DNA from: Pasteurellaceae bacterium
GTDB lineage: Bacteria; Pseudomonadota; Gammaproteobacteria; Enterobacterales; Pasteurellaceae
Length of the DNA: 64,000 bases
Reading direction: 5' to 3'
NCBI GenBank assembly: GCA_900756155.1
Contig: CAAEJV010000030.1
Location: forward strand, 1 to 64,000
Positions within the stretch are counted from its first letter, which is position 1, and the number at the start of each line of letters is the position of its first letter. The notes beneath the pieces were generated by a model. That model was not told the DNA's origin. It ran no database searches and saw only the letters and a program-made list of their open reading frames with translations. Positions 27,911 through 38,209 of the stretch are shown here, piece by piece. The position numbers were made by a program, and so were the translations under genes.

Positions 27911-28720
27911 CTAAGCTAAAACCAACCGCTCTTTTCCTGCATAGATATTCGCTTTTCCAGGACGAGCAAAGCCGATAAGAGAAAGATTATGCTGTTCAGC
28001 CATATTTACAGCAAGATCTGTCGCGGCAGAAATCGCAACAAGTAACTCAATACCACAAGCGACCGATTTTTGAACCATTTCATAGCTGGCTCGGCTCGAA
28101 ACCAACACGAACCCCTGTGGCTGATTTTGTTTTGCATGCCAGCCGATTAATTTATCTAGTGCCACATGTCGCCCAACATCTTCTCTAATTGCCAATAAAT
28201 TACCCGATAAATCAAAAAAGGCTGCGGCATGTGTCGCGCCTGTTTCTTTTCCGAGTGTTTGATTAGCTTGTAATTGTGCTAAACAACCATCTAATAAATT
28301 TAAATTAAATTGGAAAGTGCGGTCTAATTTGGGCAATTTTTTATAGACTTGTGAAATTTGTTCTGTACCGCAAATGCCACAACCTGTTCTTCCCGTTAAT
28401 GTGCGGCGATGATCTTTTAATGCCACAAATTGACGGCTAGATAATTCAATTTGCACTTCAATACCATTGCATACTTCCACCACATCAATACCATAAATAT
28501 CCGCTTTTTTCTCAATAATGCCTTCCGCTAATGAAAAGCCTAAAGCAAAATCCTCTAAATCTTGCGGAGAGCACATCATGACGGTATGTGCAATACCATT
28601 ATAAACAAGTGAAACAGGCACTTCCGCAGCCAGACTATCTTGTTTTTCCACCAAAAGTGCGGTCGGATTTTCAGGTGTTTTTTTTAAAAAATTAATTGTT
28701 TTTTGGATTATCCAGTGCAT
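27911..28720 (-). CDS. fdhD: Formate dehydrogenase accessory sulfurtransferase FdhD
   Basis: FdhD passes sulfur from IscS to the molybdenum cofactor of formate dehydrogenases, a step needed for activity. The 269-residue protein carries the cysteine loop [12 protein letters not shown] (residue about 111-122) and the GDP/cofactor-binding block [34 protein letters not shown]. It is divergent from fdxG across a 275-base control region, which matches the H. influenzae arrangement. Two uptake sequences fall within its frame (28315 and 28655). Confidence 0.96.
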   Translation of the reverse strand: MHWIIQKTINFLKKTPENPTALLVEKQDSLAAEVPVSLVYNGIAHTVMMCSPQDLEDFALGFSLAEGIIEKKADIYGIDVVEVCNGIEVQIELSSRQFVALKDHRRTLTGRTGCGICGTEQISQVYKKLPKLDRTFQFNLNLLDGCLAQLQANQTLGKETGATHAAAFFDLSGNLLAIREDVGRHVALDKLIGWHAKQNQPQGFVLVSSRASYEMVQKSVACGIELLVAISAATDLAVNMAEQHNLSLIGFARPGKANIYAGKERLVLA

Positions 28721-28780
28721 TATTTTTTCCTAATAAAATGACTGTTGTAAAAATGTTACTTTTTTTTAACAAAAAATGTT

Positions 28781-28805
28781 TATTTTGTGATCTAGCTCAA
28801 GTTTT
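28781..28805. promoter_or_regulatory. CRP/FNR-type site in the fdhD-fdxG control region
   Basis: TGTGA (28786-28790), TCTAGC, TCAAG (28797-28801) is a good CRP-like element with a near-perfect left half and A/T flanks. Further along, ATCAA (28890-28894) and TTGAT (28903-28907) form an inverted pair in the order opposite to an FNR box, overlapping a TATAAT at 28886-28891. Anaerobic or catabolite control of formate respiration is plausible, but which regulator binds is not shown. Confidence 0.5.
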
Positions 28806-28995
28806 AAAGCGATTATAACAAGTTTTGATTATAGATTTTCAGTTAAAAAATAGTTAAAATCGGCTCCGTTTAAATTGGTCATTGTTATAATCAATTTAAT
28901 GGTTGATGCGTTATTTTAACGAAATCAAATAAATTATCTATACGAATTTATACTATCGAAATATCTTAACGGTTCGCCGTTATGAAGGAGTGATT

Positions 28996-31900
28996 ATGCA
29001 GGTCTCTAGACGTAAGTTCTTTAAGATCTGTGCAGGTGGTATGGCGGGGACGTCTGCGGCAATGTTGGGCTTTGCACCTTCATCTGTCTTAGCGGCACCA
29101 CGTGAATACAAATTATTACGGGCTTTTGAATCCCGTAACACCTGTACATATTGTGCCGTGAGCTGTGGTATGTTGTTATATAGCACAGGCAAACCTTACG
29201 ATGCTTTAAGCAGCCATACAGGCACCAATACCCGTTCTAAATTATTCCACCTTGAAGGTGACCCAGACCATCCGGTAAGCCGTGGGGCATTATGTCCTAA
29301 AGGTGCTGGCGCGTTAGACTATGTTAATAGTGAAAGCCGTGCATTATACCCTGAATATCGTGCACCAGGTTCTGACAAATGGGTTCGTCTTTCTTGGGAA
29401 GAAGCGATCAAACGCGTTTCTCGTTTATTAAAAGATGACCGTGATGCTAACTTTGTTGAAAAAGATGCAAGTGGCAAAACTGTTAACCGTTGGACCTCTA
29501 CTGGTATTATGACCGCCTCCGCCATGAGCAACGAGGCCGCACTTCTTACTCATAAATGGGTTCGAATGTTGGGCATAGTGCCGATGTGTAACCAAGCGAA
29601 TACTTGACACGGACCAACGGTAGCAAGTCTTGCTCCATCATTTGGTCGCGGTGCCATGACAAACAACTGGGTTGACATCAAAAATGCCAATCTTATTATT
29701 GTTCAAGGTGGTAACCCTGCTGAAGCTCACCCTGTTGGCTTCCGTTGGGCGATTGAAGCGAAGAAAAACGGTGCGAAAATCATCGTGGTTGACCCTCGCT
29801 TTAACCGTACAGCTTCTGTAGCTGACCTTCATGCGCCAATTCGTTCCGGTTCTGATATCGCATTCTTAATGGGTGTGATCCGTTACTTATTGGAAACTAA
29901 TCAAATTCAACATGAATACGTTAAACACTATACCAATGCTTCATTCTTAGTTGATGAAGGTTTCAAATTTGAAGATGGTTTATTCGTAGGTTTTGATGAA
30001 GAAAAACGCACTTACGATAAATCTAAATGGAATTACCAATTTGATGAAAATGGTAATGCTAAACGTGATATGACCTTACAAGATCCACGCTGTGTGATTA
30101 ATATCTTGAAAGATCACGTTTCTCGCTATACCCCAGAAATGGTTGAACGTATTACCGGCGTTAAACAAAAACTCTTCTTACAAATCTGTGAAGAAATTGG
30201 TAAAACCTCTGCACCGAATAAAACCATGACGCACTTATATGCGTTAGGCTTTACTGAGCACACAATCGGTACACAAAACATTCGCTCAATGGCGATGATC
30301 CAATTACTCTTAGGTAATATGGGTATGCCAGGTGGCGGTATCAATGCATTACGTGGACACTCAAACGTACAAGGTACAACAGATATGGGCTTGTTGCCGA
30401 TGTCTTTACCGGGCTATATGCGTTTGCCAAATGATAAAGATACCTCTTATGAGCAGTACATCAACGCGATTACACCAAAAGATATCGTACCAAACCAAGT
30501 GAACTACTATCGTAATACCTCGAAATTCTTCGTGAGTATGATGAAAACGTTCTATGGTGATAAAGCCACCAAAGAAAATGGTTGGGGCTTCGATTTCTTA
30601 CCAAAAGCAGATCGCTTATACGACCCTATCACTCATGTGAAGTTAATGAATGATGGCAAACTAAACGGTTGGATCTTACAAGGTTTCAACGTATTAAACT
30701 CATTACCGAACAAAAACAAAACTGTTGCGGGTATGAGTAAATTGAAATTCTTAATCGTGATGGATCCGCTTCAAACTGAATCTTCTGAATTCTGGAAAAA
30801 CTTTGGTGAATCAAACAATGTAACTCCAGCAGATATTCAAACTGAAGTATTCCGTTTACCAACCACCTGTTTTGCTGAAGAAGATGGTTCGATTGCTAAC
30901 TCTGGCCGTTGGGCTCAATGGCACTGGAAAGGCTGTGATCAACCAGGTGAAGCATTACCGGATGTTGAAATTCTTTCTATGATTCGTGAAGAGATGCACC
31001 GTCTTTACCAAAAAGAAGGTGGTCGTGGTATCGAATCTTTCGAGGCGATGACTTGGAACTATGCTCAGCCACATTCACCAAGTTCTGTAGAGTTAGCGAA
31101 AGAATTAAACGGCTACGCGCTTGCTGATCTTCTCGATGCTGATGGCAACGTCATGTATAAAAAAGGTCAATTACTTAACGGATTCGCTCACTTACGTGAT
31201 GATGGTACAACCTCTGCAGGTAACTGGATCTATGTGGGTCAATGGACTGAAAAAGGTAACCAAACCGCAAACCGTGACAACTCTGACCCATCAGGTTTAG
31301 GTTGTACATTAGGTTGGGGCTTCGCATGGCCAGCAAACCGTCGTATTCTTTATAGCCGTGCTTCACTTGATATTAATGGTAACCCTTGGGATAAACACCG
31401 TCAATTAATCAAATGGAACGGTAAAAACTGGAACTGGTTAGATGTCGCTGACTATGGCACACAACCACCAGGTTCTGATGCAGGTCCATTTATTATGTCT
31501 GCAGAAGGTGTTGGCCGTCTATTCGCTGTAGATAAAATTGCGAATGGTCCTATGCCTGAGCACTATGAACCAATTGAAAGTCCGATTGACACTAACCCAC
31601 TACACCCAAGTGTCGTCTCTGATCCGACTGTTCGTATTTATAAAGAAGACCGTGAATTTATCGGTTCAAACAAAGACTTCCCTTATGTGGCAACCACTTA
31701 TCGTTTGACCGAGCACTTCCACAGTTGGACGGCTCAATCTGCGTTAAATATCATCGCCCAACCACAACAATTCGTGGAAATTGGTGAGAAATTAGCAGCA
31801 GAAAAAGGCATCCAAAAAGGTGATATGGTGAAAATTACTTCTCGCCGTGGCTACATTAAAGCCGTTGCAGTGGTAACTAAACGTTTGAAAGACTTAGAAG

Positions 31901-32079
31901 TCGACGGACGTACCGTACATCACGTGGGTATTCCAATTCACTGGAATATGAAAGCCTTAAATGGTAAAGGTAATCGTGGTTTCTCCACCAACACCTTAAC
32001 ACCATCTTGGGGTGAAGCAGTCACTCAAACACCAGAATATAAAACATTCTTGGTAAACATTGAGAAAGCGGAGGCATAA
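28996..32079 (+). CDS. fdxG: Respiratory formate dehydrogenase alpha subunit, selenocysteine at an in-frame TGA
   Basis: The periplasm-facing catalytic subunit oxidises formate to CO2 using a molybdenum bis-MGD centre. Read through TGA at 29605-29607 as selenocysteine 204, the protein is 1027 residues, the family's normal size. The TAT signal QVSRRKFFK opens it. The 4Fe-4S ligands CTYCAVSC and GALCPKG follow. The residues after the TGA ([17 protein letters not shown]) match E. coli FdnG exactly in register. The ATG at 28996 is chosen because AAGGAG sits five bases before it and it aligns with FdnG's start. It is translated with fdxH and fdxI. Confidence 0.97.
29605..29643 (+). promoter_or_regulatory. 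Bacterial SECIS element for fdxG
   Basis: Directly after the TGA, the RNA can fold with GG (29619-29620) pairing CC (29635-29636), a bulged T at 29621, a stem AGCA (29622-29625) with TGCT (29631-29634) and an apical loop AGTCT. A bulged U and a GU-containing loop are the SelB-binding features of E. coli fdhF and fdnG SECIS hairpins. selA, selB and selC must lie elsewhere in the genome. Confidence 0.85.
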
Positions 32080-32080
32080 T

Positions 32081-33016
32081 ATGGCAGGAAGTGGTCAAGG
32101 CGTTCAATCGCAAGACATTATCAAGGTCTCCGCTACGTCTGGTTTAACACCAGCACCTCAAGCGCGTGATCATAAAGTTGAAGTTGCAAAATTAATCGAC
32201 GTATCCACCTGTATCGGTTGTAAAGCCTGTCAGGTGGGCTGTTCGGAGTGGAATGACATCCGTTCTGATGTTAATGCTCAGTGTGTGGGGATTTACGATA
32301 ACCCAGTAGATCTCAATGCAAAAGCATGGACAGTAATGCGCTTTAACGAAGTTGAAGAAAATGATCGTTTAGAATGGTTAATCCGTAAAGATGGTTGTAT
32401 GCACTGTTCAGAACCAGGCTGTTTAAAAGCTTGTCCTGCACCAGGCGCAATTATCCAATATGCGAACGGTATCGTGGATTTCCAATCTGATAAATGTATC
32501 GGTTGTGGTTACTGTATCGCAGGTTGTCCGTTCAACATTCCACGTATGAACCCAGAAGACAACCGTGTGTACAAATGTACCCTTTGTGTGGATCGTGTTT
32601 CTGTGGGCCAAGAACCGGCTTGCGTGAAAACCTGTCCAACCGGTGCAATTCGTTTCGGTTCTAAAGAAGAGATGAAACTCTACGCAGAACAACGTGTTGC
32701 TGACTTAAAAGCACGTGGTTACGAAAATGCGGGTATCTACGACCCTGAAGGCGTAGGTGGTACACACGTAATGTATGTATTACACCATGCAGATAAACCT
32801 GAGCTTTATTCTGGTCTTCCAAAAGATCCAAAAGTTGACCTCACCGTCACCCTTTGGAAAGATGTCTTGAAACCAGTAGCGGCTGTAGCAATGGGTGGTC
32901 TAGCACTTGCTGAAATCGCTCACTACTTAGCTGTGGGTCCAAACGTTGAAGAAGACGTAGAAGATCATCACCATGAATTTGAAGAAGAAGATAAAAAAGG
33001 GGGCAAAGATGAGTAA
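32081..33016 (+). CDS. fdxH: Formate dehydrogenase iron-sulfur (beta) subunit
   Basis: The 311-residue subunit carries electrons from FdxG to the cytochrome b subunit. Four cysteine groups for 4Fe-4S clusters are visible: [35 protein letters not shown] and [20 protein letters not shown]. One C-terminal membrane helix ([21 protein letters not shown]) anchors it, followed by an acidic, histidine-containing tail. GGAGG at 32070-32074 sets the ATG at 32081. An upstream in-frame ATG at 32060 lies inside fdxG. Its end overlaps the fdxI start by eight bases. Confidence 0.97.
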   Translation: MAGSGQGVQSQDIIKVSATSGLTPAPQARDHKVEVAKLIDVSTCIGCKACQVGCSEWNDIRSDVNAQCVGIYDNPVDLNAKAWTVMRFNEVEENDRLEWLIRKDGCMHCSEPGCLKACPAPGAIIQYANGIVDFQSDKCIGCGYCIAGCPFNIPRMNPEDNRVYKCTLCVDRVSVGQEPACVKTCPTGAIRFGSKEEMKLYAEQRVADLKARGYENAGIYDPEGVGGTHVMYVLHHADKPELYSGLPKDPKVDLTVTLWKDVLKPVAAVAMGGLALAEIAHYLAVGPNVEEDVEDHHHEFEEEDKKGGKDE

Positions 33017-33725
33017 GATTGAGATTAGCAATGATACTCGAATCATTCGTCATAGAACGCCTGCTCGTTTTAGCCACTGGTTACTCGTAATCTGCTTCTT
33101 TATGACGATGTTCACTGGTGTGGCATTCTTCTTCCCAGATTTTGCGTGGTTAACTGAAATTTTAGGTACTCCGCAACTGGCTCGAGCAATTCACCCGTTC
33201 ACCGGTATCATTATGTTCGTTGCCTTTATTTTCCTCGGCTATCTTTACTGGGATCACAACATTCCAGAGAAAAACGATATTCGTTGGTTAAAAGGTATTG
33301 TTGAAGTATTAAAAGGGAATGAGCACGCTGTTGCAGATAACGGCAAGTATAACCTTGGTCAAAAAATGTTATTCTGGACATTGAACTTGGCGATGGTCAC
33401 TTTACTTGTAACCGGTATCATTATGTGGCGTCAGTATTTCTCGCACTACTTCTCTATTCCGGTATTACGTTTTGCGATTTTCCTTCACTCTTTAAGTGCA
33501 TTCATGTTGTTCACCGGTATTTTGGTACACATGTATATGGCATTCTGGATTAAAGGTTCAATCCGCGGAATCGTTGAGGGTTGGGTAACCGTTCGCTGGG
33601 CGAAAAAACACCACCCGAAATGGTATCGTGATGAAGTACTTCCTAAGCTAGAAGAAGACCTTGAAAATGAAGCTGAAGGTAAAAAAGTAAAAACCAAAGC
33701 ATTGTTCAAAGGTATCAATGGCTAA
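33009..33725 (+). CDS. fdxI: Formate dehydrogenase cytochrome b556 (gamma) subunit
   Basis: The 238-residue membrane subunit has four hydrophobic helices and haem-ligand histidines typical of FdnI/FdoI ([13 protein letters not shown] near residue 13; HPFTGIIMF near 63; [11 protein letters not shown] and LVHMYMAF in the last helices). It passes electrons to menaquinone or ubiquinone. The ATG at 33009 lies within the last codons of fdxH, and an AAAAAGGGGG stretch serves as ribosome site. Confidence 0.95.
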   Translation: MSKIEISNDTRIIRHRTPARFSHWLLVICFFMTMFTGVAFFFPDFAWLTEILGTPQLARAIHPFTGIIMFVAFIFLGYLYWDHNIPEKNDIRWLKGIVEVLKGNEHAVADNGKYNLGQKMLFWTLNLAMVTLLVTGIIMWRQYFSHYFSIPVLRFAIFLHSLSAFMLFTGILVHMYMAFWIKGSIRGIVEGWVTVRWAKKHHPKWYRDEVLPKLEEDLENEAEGKKVKTKALFKGING

Positions 33726-33729
33726 AATC

Positions 33730-33760
33730 AAAAAGTGCGGTTAAAATGACCGCACTTTTT
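33730..33760 (+). terminator. USS-pair hairpin between fdxI and fdhE
   Basis: AAAAAGTGCGGT (33730-33741) pairs with ACCGCACTTTTT (33749-33760), a 12-bp stem with a 7-base loop and T run. It separates the enzyme genes from fdhE, which would then need read-through or its own promoter. Confidence 0.82.
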
Positions 33761-33784
33761 CTTATCAATACTTAAGAGACTATT

Positions 33785-34693
33785 ATGAGTATCAAAATCT
33801 TATCTGCAGACGAAATCAAACAAAAAAAGAATTCATACGATATTCCACCTGTTTTGTTTGCTAACCCTAAAAATCTTTATCAACGTCGTGCAAAACGTTT
33901 AAGAGAATTAGCAAAAGATCATCCATTGGCTGATTATTTACTCTTTGCTGCAGATGTTGTGGAAAGCCAATTAAGCGTATTTGAAAAAAATCCATTAGAA
34001 AAACAGTCATTCAATAACTTAAACGAAATCGAGCCGTTAAATGCTAAAACATTTAAACGCTCAAGTATTTGGATTGAATATCTCAAAGAAATTTTGCATA
34101 GCATTAAACCAAAAGCGAATGAACAGGTTGTTGCTACCATTGAAAATCTAGAAAAAGCTTCAGAGAAAGAGCTTGAGGAAATGGCTACCCATCTTTTAAG
34201 CCAAGAATATAACTTAGTAAGCACCGATAAAGCCGTCTTTATTTGGGCTGCGCTTTCTCTTTATTGGTTACAACTGGCTCAACAAATTCCTCATAACAGC
34301 CGCCAAGAAGGTATCGATAATTTGCATTACTGCCCTGTTTGTGGTTCTGCCCCTGTTGCTAGTGTGGTACATATCGGTACATCGCAAGGTTTACGTTATT
34401 TACACTGCAGTCTCTGTGAAAGCGAGTGGAATTTGGTTCGTGCCCAATGCACTAACTGTAATGAACACAAAAATCTTGAAATGTGGTCATTAAACGAAGA
34501 ACTTGCTCTCATTCGTGCTGAAACCTGTGGTGATTGCCAAAGCTACTTAAAAATGATGTTCCAGGAAAAAGATCCAAATGTTGAAGCCGTAGCAGATGAT
34601 TTGGCATCAATTTTCTTAGATATTGAAATGGAAGAAAAAGACTTCGCTCGTAGTGGATTGAATCCATTTATCTTCCCTGCAGAAGAAGTGTAA
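33785..34693 (+). CDS. fdhE: Formate dehydrogenase accessory protein FdhE
   Basis: FdhE is a cytoplasmic rubredoxin-like factor needed for assembly of respiratory formate dehydrogenases; it interacts with the catalytic subunit before TAT export. The 302-residue protein has a helical N-terminal half. The C-terminal half contains paired CXXC motifs ([27 protein letters not shown]) expected to bind iron. It is the last gene of the formate group, before a shared terminator. Confidence 0.95.
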   Translation: MSIKILSADEIKQKKNSYDIPPVLFANPKNLYQRRAKRLRELAKDHPLADYLLFAADVVESQLSVFEKNPLEKQSFNNLNEIEPLNAKTFKRSSIWIEYLKEILHSIKPKANEQVVATIENLEKASEKELEEMATHLLSQEYNLVSTDKAVFIWAALSLYWLQLAQQIPHNSRQEGIDNLHYCPVCGSAPVASVVHIGTSQGLRYLHCSLCESEWNLVRAQCTNCNEHKNLEMWSLNEELALIRAETCGDCQSYLKMMFQEKDPNVEAVADDLASIFLDIEMEEKDFARSGLNPFIFPAEEV

Positions 34694-34709
34694 TGTCTTA
34701 TTTTTAGAT

Positions 34710-34737
34710 AAAGTGCGGTCAAAATTGACCGCACTTT
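34710..34737. terminator. USS-pair terminator between fdhE and rimI
   Basis: AAGTGCGGTCAA (34711-34722) and TTGACCGCACTT (34725-34736) form a nearly continuous palindrome between convergent genes, with T and A runs outside. Confidence 0.85.
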
Positions 34738-34743
34738 TGCATT

Positions 34744-35187
34744 CTAGAGATAACATGCCATCACAACAGCATTTTCTCGTCCACCATCCGGTTTAGGATA
34801 ATAATTCTTACGGATATCAACTTCATTAAATCCCAGCTTTTCATAAAGGAAACGAGCGGGATTCGATTCACGCACTTCAAGCCAAAGGGTTTGAATGCCT
34901 TTCTCTTTAAGCTTATCCATTAAACCTTGCAATAAAAACGAACCGTAACCCTTTCCTTGTTGAGTTGGATCTATCGCAATATTGAATAATGTGGCTTCAT
35001 CTAATACCGTTTGGCAAATTGCAAAACCAAGCACTTGCTCTTTTTCCACTAATTTTAGATTAAGATAACGTTCGCCGACATTATTTTTCAAGGTTCCCAA
35101 TGACCAAGGCACTAGATGCGCAACTTGTTCAATTTCATATAAGCGATCCATATCGCATTCTTCAATAGGAAATAGAGAAGGCATCAT
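34744..35187 (-). CDS. rimI: Ribosomal protein S18 alanine N-acetyltransferase RimI
   Basis: This GNAT-family enzyme acetylates the N-terminal alanine of ribosomal protein S18. The 147 residues include the acetyl-CoA loop DPTQQGKGYGSFLL (motif A) and the C-terminal YEKLGFNEVDIRKNYY block typical of RimI. I place the start at 35187 (MMPSLF), just after the holD stop. A TTG at 35214 would add nine residues inside holD. It is probably cotranscribed with holD. Confidence 0.93.
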   Translation of the reverse strand: MMPSLFPIEECDMDRLYEIEQVAHLVPWSLGTLKNNVGERYLNLKLVEKEQVLGFAICQTVLDEATLFNIAIDPTQQGKGYGSFLLQGLMDKLKEKGIQTLWLEVRESNPARFLYEKLGFNEVDIRKNYYPKPDGGRENAVVMACYL

Positions 35188-35189
35188 GA

Positions 35190-35594
35190 TTAAATTTGTT
35201 GGATTTGTTGCCAAAGCTCACGCTTAGCTTGGCTATTTTGCTGGAATTGTTGCCAATCAACGGAGCGATAAATACGCTCTGCATTTAAGCAATAAGGCAA
35301 AGTGCGGTCGATTTCATCAGCATTTTCAGCTAATAACCAATACCGCACAGAATGTTGTAACGTGATATGTTGAATTTGATCGAAATTCAGGCAAAGGCAA
35401 TCTTCTTTGTTTAACTCAAGTGCAAGTCGAACATCTGAAAAAAGTGGGGCGTTCGATATGTTATCTTTCGTCACCACAATAAATTTCACTTGTTCAGACA
35501 CACTCACACCAACCGCCCCTTGTAATACTTCTGGACGATAGAGCTGCCAACGGGTTATTCCCATTTCATTTAAAAGAAGATTGCGTCTATCCAT
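35190..35594 (-). CDS. holD: DNA polymerase III psi subunit
   Basis: Psi links the clamp loader to chi and single-strand-binding protein in the replisome. The 134-residue protein begins MDRRNLLLNEMGITRWQLYRPEVLQG, the conserved N-terminus of HolD, and ends with a lysine- and glutamine-rich helix. The holD-rimI pairing is conserved in Gammaproteobacteria. It follows a lipoprotein gene on the same strand by three bases. Confidence 0.93.
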   Translation of the reverse strand: MDRRNLLLNEMGITRWQLYRPEVLQGAVGVSVSEQVKFIVVTKDNISNAPLFSDVRLALELNKEDCLCLNFDQIQHITLQHSVRYWLLAENADEIDRTLPYCLNAERIYRSVDWQQFQQNSQAKRELWQQIQQI

Positions 35595-35597
35595 AGA

Positions 35598-36194
35598 TTA
35601 ACGAGCGATAGTATCTAGCGGATAATCTCTTAAACCTTTAACAATCGCTTGTTCTTGCGCTTCAGTTGGTTTTTCTTGATACGCTTTTAAGCTACGGAAA
35701 GAAAGAATATTTTTCGCTTGATAAATCACCGCGATAAAACGTTGAAAATCTTTACCATCGCAAGCATAGTAAACATCTGAAGCGCTACCAATTGTTTTTA
35801 ACTCACATACTTTTTTATTGGCATCAAGATATTTTGTTGTTAATGCTGGAACATGTGAAAGGTCTTTTAAGTAGTAGGTTTCACTAGTGATAAATTTACG
35901 ATTGCTACGATCTACACTTGCCGCACCACTTAAGAAACGCGGATCTTCTGATTTATCAAAGGCTTTCGTTTGTTTATAGAATTTCTCACCATTAAATGTG
36001 ACTTCTTCGTTACCCTTTTTGATTCGCTCAAATTGCGCATCTAAACTTTGTGCTTGTGCAGCAGGTAATTCTACAGTTGAAGTAGTTGGTAAGGTTGAAG
36101 TTTGTTGTTTTCCTCCCTTACTTTGAAGTTGTTCAATTAATTGACAGCCAGACAATAAACTAGCCATTGCGACTGCGGTGATGATTTTTTTCAT
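35598..36194 (-). CDS. Putative lipoprotein upstream of holD
   Basis: The 198-residue protein has a signal peptide with lipobox LLSGC (cysteine at residue 17), then a Gln/Ser/Thr-rich linker and a soluble domain with two cysteines (KKVCELK and YYACDG) that could form a disulfide. The ATG at 36194 has AAGGAA seven bases upstream. A longer frame to 36269 lacks such a site and would hide the signal peptide. It is three bases from holD. I do not recognise a characterised family. Confidence 0.78.
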   Translation of the reverse strand: MKKIITAVAMASLLSGCQLIEQLQSKGGKQQTSTLPTTSTVELPAAQAQSLDAQFERIKKGNEEVTFNGEKFYKQTKAFDKSEDPRFLSGAASVDRSNRKFITSETYYLKDLSHVPALTTKYLDANKKVCELKTIGSASDVYYACDGKDFQRFIAVIYQAKNILSFRSLKAYQEKPTEAQEQAIVKGLRDYPLDTIAR

Positions 36195-36281
36195 AAATAA
36201 TTCCTTAATAAATACGTTTAAATCGTTTTCTTTTGCTAGAATAACACGTAATTTTAACCAATAACCCATAGGATTTAAAGC

Positions 36282-37274
36282 GTGATTTCTCTCGAAAGCG
36301 AAGTTTTACAACGCCATCTTCCCCTTTTTAACGGTAAATCAATTCTTCTTGCCGGCGGCATTAATGATGATTTTCCTCAAATATTGCAAAAACATTGCCA
36401 ATCTGTGCAGATTTGGAGCTGGTATTTTGATTATGCCAAAACCCAAAGTGCGGTCAATTTTGAGGTTGAATTTCAGCCGCAAGCCGATTTGATTATTTAT
36501 TATTGGACGAAGAATAAACAAGAAGTGAATTTTCAGCTGATGCAACTACTCGCCAAAAGTAAAATTGGTCAAGAAGTATTGATTATCGGTGAAAATCGTT
36601 GTGGCGTCCGTTCAGCTGAAAAGCTGCTTGAACCTTATGGTGAAATTGGCAAAATCGACTCTGCGCGTCGTTGCGGTTTATACCATTTTGCCTTACAAAA
36701 ACAACCGCACTTTGATCTTCAATCTTATTGGAAATGCTACCAAAATGATGCATTAGGCGATCTCCGTATTTTCAGCTTGCCGGGTGTATTCAGTGCCAAT
36801 GAACTTGATAATGGAACGTCACTTCTACTTTCTACCTTAACGTCACCAATTCAAGGCAAAGTATTAGACGTTGGTTGTGGTGCGGGTGTCATTGGTTCAA
36901 TGATCAAAAAACATCACCCTAAAGCGGATGTCACAATGACTGATATTCATGCAATGGCAATTCAATCTGCTCGCCAAACGCTTGCTGAAAATCAACTTGA
37001 AGGCCGGGTTATCGCAAGCGATGTGTTTTCCCATATTGAAGGGAAATTTGATCTAATTATTTCAAATCCGCCTTTCCACGATGGAATCGATACCGCTTAT
37101 CGTGCGGTGAAAGAACTTATTCAACAAGCAAAATGGCATTTGACCGCAGGTGGTGAACTTCGTATTGTTGCTAATGCATTTCTGCCCTATCCCGATTTAT
37201 TAGCGCAACATTTCGGTAAGTTTGAAGTCCTTGCTCAAACCACCAAATTTAAAGTGTATTCCGTGAGAAATTAA
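36282..37274 (+). CDS. rsmC: 16S rRNA (guanine-1207-N2)-methyltransferase RsmC
   Basis: The 330-residue protein follows E. coli RsmC from end to end: an N-terminal degenerate methyltransferase domain (ENRCGVRSAEKLL, SARRCGLYHFALQKQPHF), then the SAM-binding C-terminal domain with VLDVGCGAGVIGSM and the catalytic NPPFHDG. The start is GTG at 36282, with AGGA about eight bases before it. It is divergent from the lipoprotein-holD-rimI unit. Confidence 0.96.
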   Translation: MISLESEVLQRHLPLFNGKSILLAGGINDDFPQILQKHCQSVQIWSWYFDYAKTQSAVNFEVEFQPQADLIIYYWTKNKQEVNFQLMQLLAKSKIGQEVLIIGENRCGVRSAEKLLEPYGEIGKIDSARRCGLYHFALQKQPHFDLQSYWKCYQNDALGDLRIFSLPGVFSANELDNGTSLLLSTLTSPIQGKVLDVGCGAGVIGSMIKKHHPKADVTMTDIHAMAIQSARQTLAENQLEGRVIASDVFSHIEGKFDLIISNPPFHDGIDTAYRAVKELIQQAKWHLTAGGELRIVANAFLPYPDLLAQHFGKFEVLAQTTKFKVYSVRN

Positions 37275-37284
37275 GGAGAAAACA

Positions 37285-37782
37285 ATGTTTGTAACCAGTT
37301 CAGCCATTCAAAATGGTGCATTTGAAGACAAATATGGCAAACGCGGCACACAATTTAGCCCAAATGGTATGCCAACCTACTCTATTCCATTTGAAATTCA
37401 CGATGCTCCTCAAGGTACTCAATCCTTTGCAGTTGTTTTAGAAGATAAAGATGCAATTACGGCAAGTGGCTTTGTGTGGATTCATTGGCTCATTGCGGAT
37501 CTTGAACGTACCGTTATCCAAGAAAATGAAAGCCAAACTGCAACAGATTATGTACAAGGTGCAAATACTTGGGCGAGTAAATTAGGTCAATTTGATATCG
37601 AAGAAGCCTCATTCTATGGTGGTATGGCACCACCAAACTGCTTGCATCGTTACGAGCTTATTGTATATGCGCTCGATACCAAACTTAACCTTAAACCGGG
37701 ATTCCGTTTCAATGATCTACATTTTGCGATGCAAGGGCATATTCTAGATCAAGCTGTGGTGATGGGCACTTATGATGTTTAA
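37285..37782 (+). CDS. YbhB/YbcL-type PEBP family protein
   Basis: The 165-residue protein is a bacterial relative of Raf-kinase-inhibitor/phosphatidylethanolamine-binding proteins. Family landmarks are FAVVLEDKDA near residue 50, FVWIHWLIADL and YGGMAPPNCLHRYELIVYALD, which supply the anion-binding pocket. It lies ten bases after rsmC with a good AAGGAG ribosome site, so probably in the same transcript. Cellular function is not established in bacteria. Confidence 0.88.
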   Translation: MFVTSSAIQNGAFEDKYGKRGTQFSPNGMPTYSIPFEIHDAPQGTQSFAVVLEDKDAITASGFVWIHWLIADLERTVIQENESQTATDYVQGANTWASKLGQFDIEEASFYGGMAPPNCLHRYELIVYALDTKLNLKPGFRFNDLHFAMQGHILDQAVVMGTYDV

Positions 37783-37814
37783 TCATTTATTGTTCATCCT
37801 AAAAACACCATAAA

Positions 37815-37847
37815 AAATGACCGCACTTCAACAAAGTGCGGTCATTT
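37815..37847. terminator. USS-pair terminator between PEBP gene and DUF496 gene
   Basis: AAATGACCGCACTT (37815-37828) pairs with AAGTGCGGTCATTT (37834-37847) with a 5-base loop, between convergent genes. Confidence 0.88.
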
Positions 37848-37858
37848 CTTTTAGGATT

Positions 37859-38209
37859 TTATAAGGTGATTTTATTCGCGTCTTGCACTAATTTCGCGTG
37901 TGCTTTTTTCTGTTCTTTCATCTTATTACTCGTTTCACGGCGTTGAGTAGAAAGTTCCGCATTACGAATGTTGTAATCATCTACACGGCCTTCATAGTCA
38001 TCACGCATATTTTCGATAATTGCACGAACATCTTCAATGCTCATATCGTCACGGATATATTGATTTAAGTTATCTAATAATAAGACACGTTTTTGGTTAT
38101 CACGAATTTTACGGTTGTTGTCTTCAATGTCACGCTTAAGTTTATTTTTTAAACGATATAAACGCACATACTCTAATACTTCTTGGAAGGATTTATTTAC
38201 ATTTCCCAT
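37859..38209 (-). CDS. DUF496 (YeeX-type) coiled-coil protein
   Basis: The 116-residue, highly charged helical protein shares with E. coli YeeX the block [19 protein letters not shown], then [20 protein letters not shown]. Two long coiled-coil helices are likely. The start at 38209 ([19 protein letters not shown]) is chosen over 38224 because it aligns with YeeX. It is a nucleoid-associated or unknown-function family. It is a single gene upstream of a divergent serC. Confidence 0.9.
   Translation of the reverse strand: MGNVNKSFQEVLEYVRLYRLKNKLKRDIEDNNRKIRDNQKRVLLLDNLNQYIRDDMSIEDVRAIIENMRDDYEGRVDDYNIRNAELSTQRRETSNKMKEQKKAHAKLVQDANKITL

Noticed and set aside
28990..29607. fdxG appearing as two broken reading frames (28990-29607 and 29656-32079)
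   Set aside because: The break is a single in-frame TGA where formate dehydrogenases have selenocysteine, with a SECIS-like hairpin after it and continuous homology. It is not a pseudogene.
32060..32080. Start of fdxH at the ATG at 32060
   Set aside because: It lies inside the end of fdxG. The GGAGG at 32070 is correctly spaced only for the ATG at 32081.
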